Below, piece after piece: positions 11,300-20,453 of a stretch of 64,000 nucleotides of DNA. The position numbers were made by a program, and so were the translations under genes. The stretch spans positions 2,564,403 through 2,628,402 of the forward strand of contig JABBOT010000037.1 in the NCBI GenBank assembly GCA_016165875.1, written 5' to 3'. The notes beneath the pieces are model-generated. The model saw only the letters and a list, made by a program, of their open reading frames with translations. It was not told the DNA's origin and did no database searches. Position 1 is the stretch's first letter. Each line of letters opens with the position of its first letter. The stretch comes from Acanthopleura granulata (Eukaryota; Mollusca; Polyplacophora; Chitonida; Chitonidae).

Positions 11300-13990
11300 T
11301 AACTAGTAGTGAATCTTATGCATTCTCAACGCATGTTCATCGTTACGTTGACACTGTTAACGCTTCCATACATGTCATATTTTTACACATGACCACACGC
11401 GCTAACACATGTACGTGTTCGCTGCCTCTTGAGAAGTCACACAGCCTACACAGTACACTCTGGTCAAAATGACATTCCTCAAAAATCTCTTACGTGTGTG
11501 CTAGTAAAAATAAAATGTTGGCTAAATGGAAACTATATTACATTAAATTTTAGTACACTTAAATGAATAACGGCAGACGGTGTCAAAGCGATCCGCTTGC
11601 CGTTGCTACTCAGGCCGTCCAGTCTCAAGTTAGAATGTCACTTATATCTCTGTTCCACATAATTTTTTGTTTTGGCAATGTCAGATTTCCTATGTACATA
11701 TTCATTTATAAAATTGTATTTGTTAATTTAACTAATTTTCAATGCAGTGCTTATTGCTTTGGGTCTCCCCTGCTAATTTTGTATCTTGGAAAATTTCTTC
11801 TTCACTTTATTTTGTATGTACACTTATTCACCACGGAACAAAGTAATCCTCTGGGGCCACCTGCGTTTTTCGGGGTTGAGAACTATCGCATTGTGATGAA
11901 GTTCCTAATGCTTTAGTAATTTTTTGAAAATTTATATAAAGATAAATGAAAAAATAGGTTATAACAGTACTTTGGTGATCTGTACAGGTGTATTGACTGA
12001 AGCCTGCTTTGCAATGAAATCTGGAAGACAATCTATATATTTTTATCCTGCTTTTATGACCTAAATCATTTGCATGGGCATACACTGATAAATATATAAA
12101 TGTAACTGTTTTGCGCTTTAAGCTCTATTGAAGAAGACAAATGCATGTTTTTCTTGTATCAGGTCATAACATGTCAACAGTGCATTAGCTGGTTAAAATA
12201 AATGTAAATGCTTTCTTGATTTGTGTCCTTGGGATCTGAGCGGAGCTATTTCTGGCCTGTACTGACTGTAGATGAGTGGTTCGAATTAAGCTTGCCAAGT
12301 GAAAGATTTCTCAGTGTTTGAATACATGTACAGTTTTAATACTTCTCTAAAAATTTTTGCACCAAATTAACCTAATGATGTGCACACCAAGATACTGACT
12401 GATTGATTGTTCTTTTCCACTGTGCTCAAGAATATTTCATTTACATTATTTATGTGCTCTAAAAGGAAGGAACCGGGAACACCGCAGACCACTGGCAACT
12501 CAGTGACTATGTCCTTATACATTCAGACTGTTTTCTCGATCCTAATGTAGTCTTTTTAAGGAAATCAGTTATTTTTAAGCAAAATCATATTAATAGAGTT
12601 AATAATTTGGCAAGTCATTCAACGCATCAATGCATGTCAGGGTTTCATATGTCCTCAGGTCTTCAAGTGACTTAGGAGCAGATTCAACTACATGTAGCTG
12701 AATGCCTCAGACTTCACTTTAATACATGGTCCCTACATGTATGTCAACACAAAAGGTGTAATACCACACTGCATAAAAACTTACAGCGACAATGCGATTC
12801 ACAGAAGTAGCACACTGGCAAACGGTCACAAGATCAGTAATAATAAAAGAATAAACTGCCAGAAATGTACAGAAAGGAAACAAAACCGTTTTGCTCATTT
12901 GTTTGGCAAAACAGCAAACACTGTGGCAACTTAAGCATGTATTTTTTAAACTGTTTTAGACACTGCACAGTGATTAACACCTTGGTGACCAGTGTAGAAA
13001 AAACTCTGTAGATGTCAGATTTACATTTATTTTTGTTTTTACATAATTGCAATTAAATTTAACGAAACACTTTCTTCTTGTCGCATTAAAAATTATAATT
13101 AAACTTTTTATCAAAATATCTACTTGTAGTTTATTTACAGATGTTGAAGTGGTTAACTTTTACCATGCTGCTAAATTTGATGGCAAGCAATCTCATTGTC
13201 AACAGAATTTTAAAGACAGTGTTGCCATGGTTGCATGGTAAATGCCCTTTTGAAATAATTTTGGAGACACAAATTTCTTCAAATTTTAAGCTTACATCTA
13301 TTTCAGACAAAACAGGGAAAAAGGCTGTGGTGCAGTGCCCTGATATATTATTTGTGCTAAACACATGGTGAAGATAAAAAGCATATCTAAAGGAGAAGGG
13401 GATAATGCTATGGCCTACAGTGTGGAGGGCACTCGTCACATGATAATTTAACGTGATGCAGGCTCTGAGGGGCTCAAATGATACCTGAGTATGATGTTGA
13501 CAATAGGTAACCTTTCTAAAAAAAAAAAACCAAAAAAAAAACATAACAACATAAAATACTTGTAACTGTTTTTGGGAAACTGAAAAGCAACAAGCAATTT
13601 TATAAATGGTTCAGAAAATTTCTGAATATTGACTACCAGATCTAACTGAACTTTTGCTGATTCAAGTACATTTTAGATTTTCATAAAAATTTTCATCAGT
13701 TGGTTTCTGTGAATTCTAGTACCAGGCACAGGTGGGAATCCAGCTGGATTCTCGTGCAGTCTACATATCGTTCCTGTGCTTAGTTTTGGGCAGCTCCTGA
13801 AAGAATTTTCCATTTTCTGTGGTACAGCTTCATGAAATATTTAGCTTCTTTAATTTTTTCCTCAGCATTATTTGTGATGGCCAGTTCTTCCTTAATCTCA
13901 TTGAGATGCTTTATATCGTACCATATATTTTTCATTGTACTCGGGTGACGTACCTGCAGATCGCCATTTTCCTGCCCCCCACACCCCCGC
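11300..13990. other. Large intron-like AT-rich stretch
   Basis: Contains a fragment resembling a mollusc SINE tail near 12,395-12,500 (TGCTCAAGAATATTTCA) and a poly-A/CA-rich spot at 13,518-13,542. No credible exon. The longer open frames are low-complexity. Confidence 0.5.
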
Positions 13991-13999
13991 TAATGAAAT

Positions 14000-14375
14000 A
14001 GCTGCTTGGTGGATGACTGTGAACATTTGAGGTTTCAAGAATGAGTCCAAGTCCCCGAGTGTTCTCGAAATTTCTCTCGCCTTGATCAAAAGGTCAGAAG
14101 CAGGTTGTTACTGAAATTTTTACGCCGTAGTCTGTTGTGGCTGTGTTTATTTAGGTAGAACTCACCGGCCTTTCTTATGAGAGTATCTCCTTTAGCTACT
14201 TCTGTAGTTCGATCTTTTCGCATGCTAGAAAAGACTTCAGCATCCAGAATATCCATGGGCTCTGCTGACCGATGCTGCAATGATTTTACTAGCAGACTTG
14301 AGGTGCGTATACAATCTTGATCCTCTTTCAGCAGACACCGATAGTTGACATGAACAGCCAAGGCAGACTTCAGAT
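14000..14375 (-). pseudogene. Exon: second zinc knuckle and core-binding-like region, frameshifted
   Basis: The first part encodes PCPRCKGWYLKSALAVHVNY followed by RC, a C-x2-C ... H ... C finger. After a linker comes FSSMRKDRTTEVAKGDTLIR and YLNKHSHNRLR. This matches the layout of the lophotrochozoan family in which a conserved helix pair (MREIARLL-like) follows. That helix pair is present (LIKAREISRTLGDLDSFLK, ending near 14,000) but in a different frame after about 14,100, so one single-base indel interrupts the exon. Confidence 0.5.
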
Positions 14376-14439
14376 ACCAGCCTTTACATCTGGGGCAGGG
14401 GGTGTAGTCACTACTATAGGCACTTTTGTCTCATGCTTA

Positions 14440-14652
14440 TGTACAGTTTTATATGTTTACTTATATCGGAAAATAGATCACCACAGTAATAGCAAGCTGA
14501 GGACTTGTTAAAAACACGCTGGTTTTTCTTCACAATTTTCACTCCTTTGCGGATGACATAGGACTGCTGTTGAATGGCAGGCATATGAATCTTACTATGG
14601 ACAATATCATCACTATGCTTCCATTGAAGGTTTTGAGACACCTCGTGAGAAT
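14440..14652 (-). pseudogene. Exon: C2H2 finger of the SET/recombinase-like gene
   Basis: Starts after an acceptor (AAACATAG before 14,652). Encodes a lysine-rich stretch, then QRVFNKSSACYYCGDLFSDI and SKH, a C2H2 finger with the RV(Y/F)NKS-x-C-x2-C signature of the family. The last histidine falls out of frame because of a one-base deletion in an A run near 14,440. Two defects in neighbouring exons suggest a pseudogene or decayed transposon-derived copy rather than an active gene. Confidence 0.5.
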
Positions 14653-15770
14653 CTATGTTTAAAAATACAAAAAGAATGTTTCTAAGGCATGTTAACTTAT
14701 ACATTATAATTTCCACATGGATTTTCCAGCGCATAAATACCACCAGAAAAAAGGATAACATATGTCAAAAACAGTTTTACATTGGGAGAAACTGAAATGC
14801 ACCTGAATACCACTGAGCTATTTCGACTGTAAATGTTTCATGCATTAGCCTCCAACTGAAACACTTCATCGAAGGCCACTCACTTTGTTGCAGTCAAGCT
14901 CTGCCTTACACACAGTTCTGGCTTTCAGCCCAACGCCGTTGTAAACCTCGGACACAGAATGCATCTATTCTGCAGCCCTGAATACAGCGTTATTCTGAAC
15001 GGTAAGTATTGGCAGAAGAATATAAATAAAGCTTTGATTCCATATTTATTGTCTTGTGTTCTTTCTTATGGACACGCTACATTACTTTGAAAATTAAATT
15101 GACGTACTTGAATTTTTGAAAAAGTCATTTTTTTTGTTATTCCTAGTGACAATAGATAACAAAATCTGAAAATTTGGGATTTCAGCATTGTATGTTTAAC
15201 TTACCTTTAGTGACAGAATACAATGATGGGGGACGAAAGTTTTGATAGTCTGTCCACTATCTCCTTAGCAACATCCTGGCAAGAAAAAAACGCAAAGTGA
15301 TGATGACTTACAAAATATATAAATCATGCTCCATAATCCCGACCATATGAAAACCTAAATCTCACTCTAGGATTGAATGTACATGTACACAAGCATTTCA
15401 ATGTGGACATTGTAAAGTCCAAACGCCGGAAATTTTGAAGAAAAGAAGTCAAAAATTGCTTCCAAATTATAACCTTTTACACCATCAAAACTCCTAAAGC
15501 TTCTAGAAAACACATATACATGGATGATTACATCCAGAAATATACATGTATTGACATGATTAACAGAAAAATCTAATCTTACATAAACAGTACGACAAAT
15601 AATTCTTTGAAGGTAAGTTATATATAGTCTATTTTCGCATAATATTATAAATAATCTACTCAATTTACACTTACATGTACCTACATGTAGGCTACATGAT
15701 ATATAACGTAACCTCAGCCAGCATAAACAGCAAATCCTTCATGAATCAGAGTTTTCACAATTACACTCAC

Positions 15771-15936
15771 CACAGGCCTCTCCCAGAAAAGCAGAAGAAA
15801 AATAGAAAGTTCCCGGTCCTCATCTCTTCATACAGTTTTTCACGCCTTTCTCCCTCTTTTCTCATGATTAATTCCCCTTTATACTCTAACAAAAAGGAAT
15901 TTTTCTTAGAGGCCTTGGTGGTAAAGACGCCCCTTC
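15771..15936 (-). CDS. Exon: N-terminal half of a SET domain
   Basis: A 166-nt exon with acceptor CTGCTTTCAG before 15,936 and donor TG/GTGAGT at 15,771. It encodes RGVFTTKASKKNSFLLEYKG then ELI, RREKLYEE and NFLFFF. This is the GRGVF-x(5)-(F/Y)-x2-G-x-(F/L)-x2-EY-x-GEL pattern of SET lysine methyltransferases, closest to KMT5A (SET8)-like proteins. The next SET exon (Cys-(V/I)-D-A and the NHS pseudoknot) was not found. Its position upstream of the C2H2 and recombinase exons on the same strand suggests one fused gene. The virus-like segment begins within 80 bp upstream, in what would be an intron. Confidence 0.6.
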
Positions 15937-16015
15937 CTGAAAGCAGATAAAATTTGTTTGAAATTATACGCGCTTTTCCTTCATATTCATGTACTTTCTT
16001 GTTTCTGTGTAACAC

Positions 16016-16906
16016 TCAAAAATTCTTCTCAAAAGTTCTCTTGACTTTACTAATGCGAACGAGATCTCCTATTTTATACCGATATATTCGACGACTGCAC
16101 CAGGACTTCATAGAGCTATATAATATAGTCCGAACTTCATGTTCATTGTCGGTTGTAACGGTAATCGGGGCTCGCTGAATGCTGCGGTGATACGCACGAT
16201 TGTAAACCTTCGTTAAGCCAGGTAAAACATCCAGGTAACGTCGAGTGTTATTAGTGGTGAAATATTTATACATCCGACCTTTAAAGGTGCGATTAAACCG
16301 CTCAATTACGGAAGCTTTCGTTTCATTAAATGTATGAAAATAAAAAATCCCATGCTTCTTTAAAAATGTCTGAAATGGCTTGTTGAGAAACTCTGTTCCC
16401 TCGTCAGTTTGTAAAAATAATGGTTTTCGTCCAGACTTGAATACCCTTTTATATGCCTCAATGAGATTAGCACCTGTCTTAGTAGGTACGGGGACTACCC
16501 AAGCGTATTTAGAAAAAATATCGATGCATATGAGCAAGTACCGGTTACCTGAATTATACCTGGCTAGTTTACTCATGTCAACCAAATCAGCTTGCCACGG
16601 ACTGTCTATTCCACCCACAATAACTCTATTACGAGCATAGTGTCGCCGAGCCGGCCGATGAAGTGTATACGCCTCCTGTTTGGCCAACCAAGTCTTTATA
16701 TCGTCACGTGACACAGGTAAATCATGCTGACGTGGTGCCCGTAATAAAGCACCTACTCCACTATAAGCAGTTGGACTTTGGGGGTCATGATATAGCTGTT
16801 GTAAGACTTTAGCAAGGGTATCCTGAGATTTGGTTATGCCCACTTTCTTCTCCTTTGTCCTCGTATGGAATCGAACTCTCTTCTTCCCTCCTCGGCGGTA
16901 AGTCAT
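16016..16906 (-). CDS. Retroviral-type (rve) DDE integrase, Polinton-like
   Basis: 296 aa from ATG at 16,906. An N-terminal basic region is followed by the catalytic core: D107 in WQADLVDM, D168 in LQTDEGTEF and E202 in VIERFNRTFKGRM, giving the D-D-35-E spacing. ICIDIFSKYAWVVPVPTK is the core signature shared with Polinton integrases and the nematode F54H12.3-type proteins. The enzyme would insert linear element DNA in the nucleus. The reading ends right after KIGDLVRISK, so the C-terminal SH3/chromodomain portion looks cut short. It starts 17 nt after the upstream gene's stop, suggesting tight packing or co-transcription. Confidence 0.85.
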   Translation of the reverse strand: MTYRRGGKKRVRFHTRTKEKKVGITKSQDTLAKVLQQLYHDPQSPTAYSGVGALLRAPRQHDLPVSRDDIKTWLAKQEAYTLHRPARRHYARNRVIVGGIDSPWQADLVDMSKLARYNSGNRYLLICIDIFSKYAWVVPVPTKTGANLIEAYKRVFKSGRKPLFLQTDEGTEFLNKPFQTFLKKHGIFYFHTFNETKASVIERFNRTFKGRMYKYFTTNNTRRYLDVLPGLTKVYNRAYHRSIQRAPITVTTDNEHEVRTILYSSMKSWCSRRIYRYKIGDLVRISKVKRTFEKNF

Positions 16907-16922
16907 ATTGGCCAGGTTCGTG

Positions 16923-17282
16923 TTATGTTATACCCATTTTCACTAAAAACCAACAAGTAGCGGCGCAAGTGATACAGACAGCTAGAGATGTGTAAAGCAT
17001 CCTGGGTGTGAGAGATATTGATTCAGGTTTTATAGGGGTTATAGTCGGTGACTTGCGCTGTAAGTCCATGAGTTTCGGTATAACTTCCTGGTGATAGTAT
17101 TTACGAATCGGATTAGAATTCTCTAGCCGGTCACAAACGTCTTTAGTGAATAGTCGGAGAATAGTGCAGCGTCCTTCATTCACCAGTTGATCTTCAAACA
17201 TAGATTCCACTACCCCCTTACATGCTTGGAGGTCGGTTACTGAATCAACAAGTTCTCTCCATCCTAAAACCCGCGATTTCAT
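16923..17282 (-). CDS. Small tail-anchored membrane protein, unknown function
   Basis: 119 aa from ATG at 17,282 (MKSRVLGWRELVD); a longer reading would need a GTG start. The first 90 residues are mixed helical and charged. Residues about 94-117 (LYTSLAVCITCAATCWFLV) form one hydrophobic, cysteine-rich membrane segment right at the C terminus, as in tail-anchored proteins. A TATA-like GTATAAG lies near 17,350. It sits between the PC4-like gene and the integrase, same strand. I recognise no family. Confidence 0.6.
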   Translation of the reverse strand: MKSRVLGWRELVDSVTDLQACKGVVESMFEDQLVNEGRCTILRLFTKDVCDRLENSNPIRKYYHQEVIPKLMDLQRKSPTITPIKPESISLTPRMLYTSLAVCITCAATCWFLVKMGIT

Positions 17283-17345
17283 CTTAGACGTCTTGTCACC
17301 TGTGTAGCTAGTGAAATAATAATGAAATATTGTAGAGCACCACAC

Positions 17346-17935
17346 GTCTTATACTACCCTTGACCGACGTATACATATATACGGAGCCTCAATATTTAGT
17401 GATATTTATACGTACATGTACGAAAACTGCTAAAGTGAGGTTTGGTATGAGTTACCTCCCATTGACCGTCAGCCAAACCTTTTCCCGTTTCAAGGGGAGA
17501 TACTCTTCGCACCATAAATCACGCAGTAAGCCTGGGAGTCGTAGACTAGGAATAAATAGAAATCAACACCAATCTTTTTTTTTTTAGCGCACGATAAAAG
17601 ACACTAAACATCAATCAGATCAAGACCGGTTATCAAGATAAACTGCTACATCATAAAACAAACAAACACATATTTTTCCACAATTTTTTTTCTCTTTTAT
17701 TTTTTACTCGAACATTACAAACGCACTGAACAAGATAACGATGTTTTACAGTATTCAACCTTCAAGATATGTACAGAAAGAATAAATCGAGAACTCGTAA
17801 ACTGGAACTAAGAGTTAACAACGACATTTTTTTCTCTCACCAAGTCGCAAAATTCAAATAGTAGAGTATGTTGATAATATCAAGAACTCGCAAAAACTAG
17901 CACTATTAGTTAACAGCAACAACAACAACAACATG
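17346..17935. other. AT-rich spacer between viral genes
   Basis: No convincing gene. Probably holds the 3' end of the PC4-like gene and the promoter of the tail-anchored protein gene. The plus-strand open frame at 17,360-17,587 has no supporting motif. No histone-type hairpin follows the PC4-like stop. Confidence 0.5.
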
Positions 17936-18862
17936 TCACCAAATTTCAAAATTCAATAAATTGTCCATGTAATGGCTTAGTTTTGTTGTACTCTTCGTCT
18001 CCACACGCCCAGTCCCCTGATACGTATTCACTGTTGATATCGATGTATTCCCCAAATGAAAACCCTTACAATTGTCGAAATTAAGCACTCTAATATTTCC
18101 TCCATAGTCCGAGTTAAATTGAAATCGTTTGCGGGAAGATGTAGGTGGCACGCGGCAACCCTTACACTGTTCCTCTTTGACTTGATTTAGTAGCGGGGTC
18201 ATATGCTGGATCATCATACGCCACATTAAATTATCAAGTAAGCTGTTCTCCTCATCAGTGAGAGGCATCGGTGGCTGTGGAGAGATAGGCGACGCATTAG
18301 CTGTATGGGACACTCCCTCATCTGTTTTTCCAAGTTTCCCTCGAATACGCTGGCAGGCCTCGCTCAAGTGTTTCCACCTATCAGCTCGGAAAGCGATACC
18401 ACCTTTCCTAGGATAATATTTCCCCTCCTTGCTGTATTGCATCCATTGTTTGATATTCAAATACCACCACCGCTCCCCAGTTTGTGGGTTCTTATATGTT
18501 GACAAACTGAAGAAAACGTCATCATTCAAGCGAAACAGCTGTTCTGACGGTACGCTAATTTCAGTCCCATCTTCATTCGCTGGTATAGGCCTGATTACTC
18601 TTCTAGCGGTTTGTGATTGTAGGAGGCTTTCAAACTCGTCCCAGGCACTCACCGGAATGGCTATATTTCGTTCGTAAGGTTGGTTAACATGTTGAGTGAA
18701 GGTGATTTTATCTTCACCAACCCGAATACGATACCCATTAGGAATATCGATATCACGGGTTTTCACCGAAATTTTCTTCCCAGAACGAGCAAGTTTAATT
18801 CGCTTCTTAGGCAGGAGCTGTACATCCACTTCTTCTTCTTTGTCAGATAAAAAAGTATTCAT
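17936..18862 (-). CDS. Tandem PC4-like single-strand DNA-binding/transcription cofactor protein
   Basis: 308 aa from ATG at 18,862. After an acidic start and a basic stretch (KKRIKLARSGKK), two PC4-like units follow. Unit 1 (about 38-82) contains YRIRVGEDKITF and IAIPVSAWDEFESLL. Unit 2 (about 101-174) contains FFSLSTY, WYLNIKQW and YYPRKGGIAFRADRWKHLSE, very like the beta-strands and GK(K/G)GI ... W helix of PC4. PC4 proteins bind single-stranded DNA and modulate transcription and replication in the nucleus. The C-terminal third has a C-x2-C (QCKGCR) and is otherwise unfamiliar. TATA box at 19,019-19,026. Family call is by motif, without a search. Confidence 0.6.
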   Translation of the reverse strand: MNTFLSDKEEEVDVQLLPKKRIKLARSGKKISVKTRDIDIPNGYRIRVGEDKITFTQHVNQPYERNIAIPVSAWDEFESLLQSQTARRVIRPIPANEDGTEISVPSEQLFRLNDDVFFSLSTYKNPQTGERWWYLNIKQWMQYSKEGKYYPRKGGIAFRADRWKHLSEACQRIRGKLGKTDEGVSHTANASPISPQPPMPLTDEENSLLDNLMWRMMIQHMTPLLNQVKEEQCKGCRVPPTSSRKRFQFNSDYGGNIRVLNFDNCKGFHLGNTSISTVNTYQGTGRVETKSTTKLSHYMDNLLNFEIW

Positions 18863-19018
18863 TGCCCCAGTCGGTGTTGTTGATGGCTGCTGTTTACTTC
18901 TCGGTATAATGAGGGGAAAAAAAGTAAGGCAAGCAGGGAGGCAGGCAGGCAGGCTATGCTAGTTGACGAGTGTGACGTCCCGAGATAGACTGCTGGGTGA
19001 AGTGTGGGAATGAGCAGC

Positions 19019-19026
19019 TTTATATA
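19019..19026 (-). promoter_or_regulatory. TATA box of the PC4-like gene
   Basis: Minus-strand TATATAAAG, about 160 nt upstream of the ATG at 18,862. It is divergent from the plus-strand TATA at 19,299, about 270 bp away, so the interval is a bidirectional control region. Confidence 0.55.
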
Positions 19027-19298
19027 GGACAATTTTTTGGTATGACGCAAAAAACTTGTGGAAATTTTTTTTGCGTCTTGCTAAAACTCGTGGAAATTTC
19101 CCGTTGTACCAGCTAAGTGCCATAGTACCGAGTAGGTGCAAATTTGACATAATGACAAAAACAACTGTCACAAAATGGGGATTCCCCACAGACGGTGAAT
19201 CCTGATAGATGGCGCTGCGATGCTTGTAACGGTTTTCCCTTCGGTCGGCGCTCCCTAACTGGCGCACGTTCTAAGAATCGCAGAATCCACCCGATTCA

Positions 19299-19336
19299 TA
19301 TAAATGCAACATCATTTAAGCGGGACTGAACCATTC
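19299..19336 (+). promoter_or_regulatory. TATA box and CCATTC initiator-like site
   Basis: TATAAA at 19,299-19,304 and CCATTC at 19,331-19,336, with the A about 34 nt from the first T of the TATA box. The start codon follows at 19,346. The same arrangement precedes the genes at 20,140 (+) and 56,247 (-). Confidence 0.6.
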
Positions 19337-19345
19337 ACTCACAAC

Positions 19346-19630
19346 ATGGATGAGTTAATGTTGGCAGTGGCGATGTGTGAATACAACAAGGCGTATGACC
19401 GGTATGAGGCAAGTGTTAATATTCATACCAAATTACTGGCGATGAGTGTATCGGAAGTGGGAAGGACACGGGCTGAATTACAAAGCTGGTGGGAAATGCT
19501 GCAGCTAGGCTGTACGGCGCTGGGAAAACCATTCCCACCATGGGCTCCACCACCTGCACCGCCAACGAAAACCACGCCGGGGAAGGAGGACGAGCAGAAG
19601 GGGGAACAGCAGGGTGGCGTGGGAAATTAA
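19346..19630 (+). CDS. Small helical protein with histone-type mRNA end, unknown function
   Basis: 94 aa from ATG at 19,346. Residues 1-60 look helical (MLAVAMCEYNKAYDRYEA; RTRAELQSWWEMLQLG). The C-terminal third is proline-rich (FPPWAPPPAPPTKTTPGK) then Gly/Gln/Glu-rich. No histone fold motif or other known family is seen. It has its own TATA and initiator-like site, and its stop is 36 nt before a histone-type stem-loop. The layout AC/CEY-AY-I-L at the start faintly resembles the protein at 20,140, and the two may be diverged paralogues. A degenerate duplicate of its control region follows at 19,800. Confidence 0.6.
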   Translation: MDELMLAVAMCEYNKAYDRYEASVNIHTKLLAMSVSEVGRTRAELQSWWEMLQLGCTALGKPFPPWAPPPAPPTKTTPGKEDEQKGEQQGGVGN

Positions 19631-19666
19631 AAACCAACCACCCTCCCCACTTCCCACATTTCCAAC

Positions 19667-19709
19667 GGTCCTTTTCAGGACCAACCATGTCTTCCCAAAA
19701 GAAACTTTC
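19667..19709 (+). terminator. Histone-type 3' stem-loop and purine-rich downstream element
   Basis: GGTCCT-TTTC-AGGACC (19,667-19,682): a perfect 6-bp stem with the 4-nt loop TTTC, flanked by CCAAC and AACCA. Purine-rich AAAAGAAAC (19,697-19,705) lies 15 nt downstream, where the U7 snRNA-pairing element sits in animal histone genes. Metazoan consensus, established: GGCYCTTTTCAGRGCC then ACCCA. Confidence 0.8.
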
Positions 19710-19723
19710 AAAAAATCTAAGCA

Positions 19724-19726
<3 letters not shown>

Positions 19727-19757
<31 letters not shown>
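19727..19757. repeat. (TA)n microsatellite
   Basis: About 15 TA units just after the histone-type 3' end; it interrupts otherwise duplicated flanking sequence (compare 19,980-19,992). Confidence 0.9.
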
Positions 19758-19760
<3 letters not shown>

Positions 19761-19799
19761 TGAGTTATGTATGTATGGTTTTAATGTCTGTGTTTTGTC

Positions 19800-19975
19800 C
19801 GATAGATGGCGCTGCGACGATTGTAACGGTTCTCTCTTCGGTCCGCGCTGGTTGGCTGACTAGCACAGCTTCTAAAAATAACAGAATCCACACAAATCAA
19901 ATAAAACGAGAGGTTAACTGGGTGAAACAACGGTCCTTTTCAGGACCAACCAACCCTTCCCGAAGGAAACTTTCA
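19800..19975 (+). pseudogene. Degenerate duplicate: viral control region joined directly to a histone-type hairpin
   Basis: 19,803-19,900 matches 19,205-19,305: GATAGATGGCGCTGCGA, TGTAACGGTT, TTCGGTC and CAGAATCCAC are shared. The TATA position now reads AAATAAAAC. Only about 30 nt later comes a perfect histone-type hairpin (19,932-19,947, GGTCCTTTTCAGGACC) and CGAAGGAAAC (19,961-19,970). The coding part of the ancestral unit is gone. The next 20 nt again match the flank of the first unit (TCTAAGCATGATAT). So this is a deleted paralogue of the 19,346 gene, or a non-coding short-RNA unit. Confidence 0.6.
19932..19970 (+). terminator. Histone-type 3' stem-loop, second copy
   Basis: A 16-nt hairpin identical to that at 19,667, with AACCA on its 3' side and a purine-rich element (CGAAGGAAAC) at 19,961-19,970. 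No gene remains directly upstream. Confidence 0.75.
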
Positions 19976-20094
19976 ATATCTAAGCATGATATGTGAGTTA
20001 TGCATGTATCGTTTCTGAAAATTTGCTCTTTGTGACCGCTACGCTTTTTGGCGCAATACCGAAGTTTACCGGACTTTACAAGCCTCCTGATTTG

Positions 20095-20123
20095 TATAAA
20101 AGCCAGCCCGCGCTAACCATTTC
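20095..20123 (+). promoter_or_regulatory. TATA box and CCATTTC initiator-like site
   Basis: TTTGTATAAAAGCC with TATAAAA at 20,095-20,101, then AACCATTTC with CCATTTC at 20,117-20,123. The start codon is at 20,140, giving a 5' UTR of about 20 nt. Confidence 0.6.
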
Positions 20124-20139
20124 ATATCCAGCCCTCACA

Positions 20140-20406
20140 ATGGAGATAAGTACGGTTCTAAGGACGTCAGCGGAGTGCGGGATGGCGTGTGTTAGGCACG
20201 AGCGTATACGGCGTGCCTATCTGCGGGGAGAGGCCATTTACCCCCAACTTGTCACTGCCCGAGGCCAGAAGAGGGCTGCTTGGGGGCGATTCGTCCGGGC
20301 GGTTTTAAGATTAGATGCGCGGAGGACCCCGAGAATTATCTTTTACTTTCTGGCAGGAGGTGGCAGGCAAGAGGGAGAGAGCAGGCAAGACTCAGAGAGC
20401 GGGTAA
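20140..20406 (+). CDS. Small basic helical protein with histone-type mRNA end, unknown function
   Basis: 88 aa from ATG at 20,140. It is arginine-rich in the middle (RHERIRRAYLRGEA; RGQKRAAWGRFVRAVLRLDA) and ends in a Gly/Glu/Ser tail. It is predicted helical with a strong positive charge, so nucleic-acid contact is possible but unproven. It is not a recognisable histone or protamine. Start chosen because it lies 17-20 nt after the initiator-like site; upstream in-frame sequence has no TATA support. The 3' hairpin is 48 nt past the stop. It is the gene closest to the element's right end. Confidence 0.6.
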   Translation: MEISTVLRTSAECGMACVRHERIRRAYLRGEAIYPQLVTARGQKRAAWGRFVRAVLRLDARRTPRIIFYFLAGGGRQEGESRQDSESG

Positions 20407-20453
20407 GAGGAAGAGAGGGAGTGAGCCACCCATGGCACAAAAGCCAATTCCAA

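Noticed and set aside
14895..15001. Plus-strand exon with acceptor TTGCAG and donor GTAAGT
   Set aside because: One open frame of 35 codons but no recognisable domain and no neighbouring plus-strand exon; too weak to list.
15205..15283. Minus-strand exon with good acceptor and donor
   Set aside because: All three frames contain a stop; at most a non-coding exon.
16380..16640. Plus-strand open frame opposite the integrase
   Set aside because: Shadow of the integrase coding strand; no motif.
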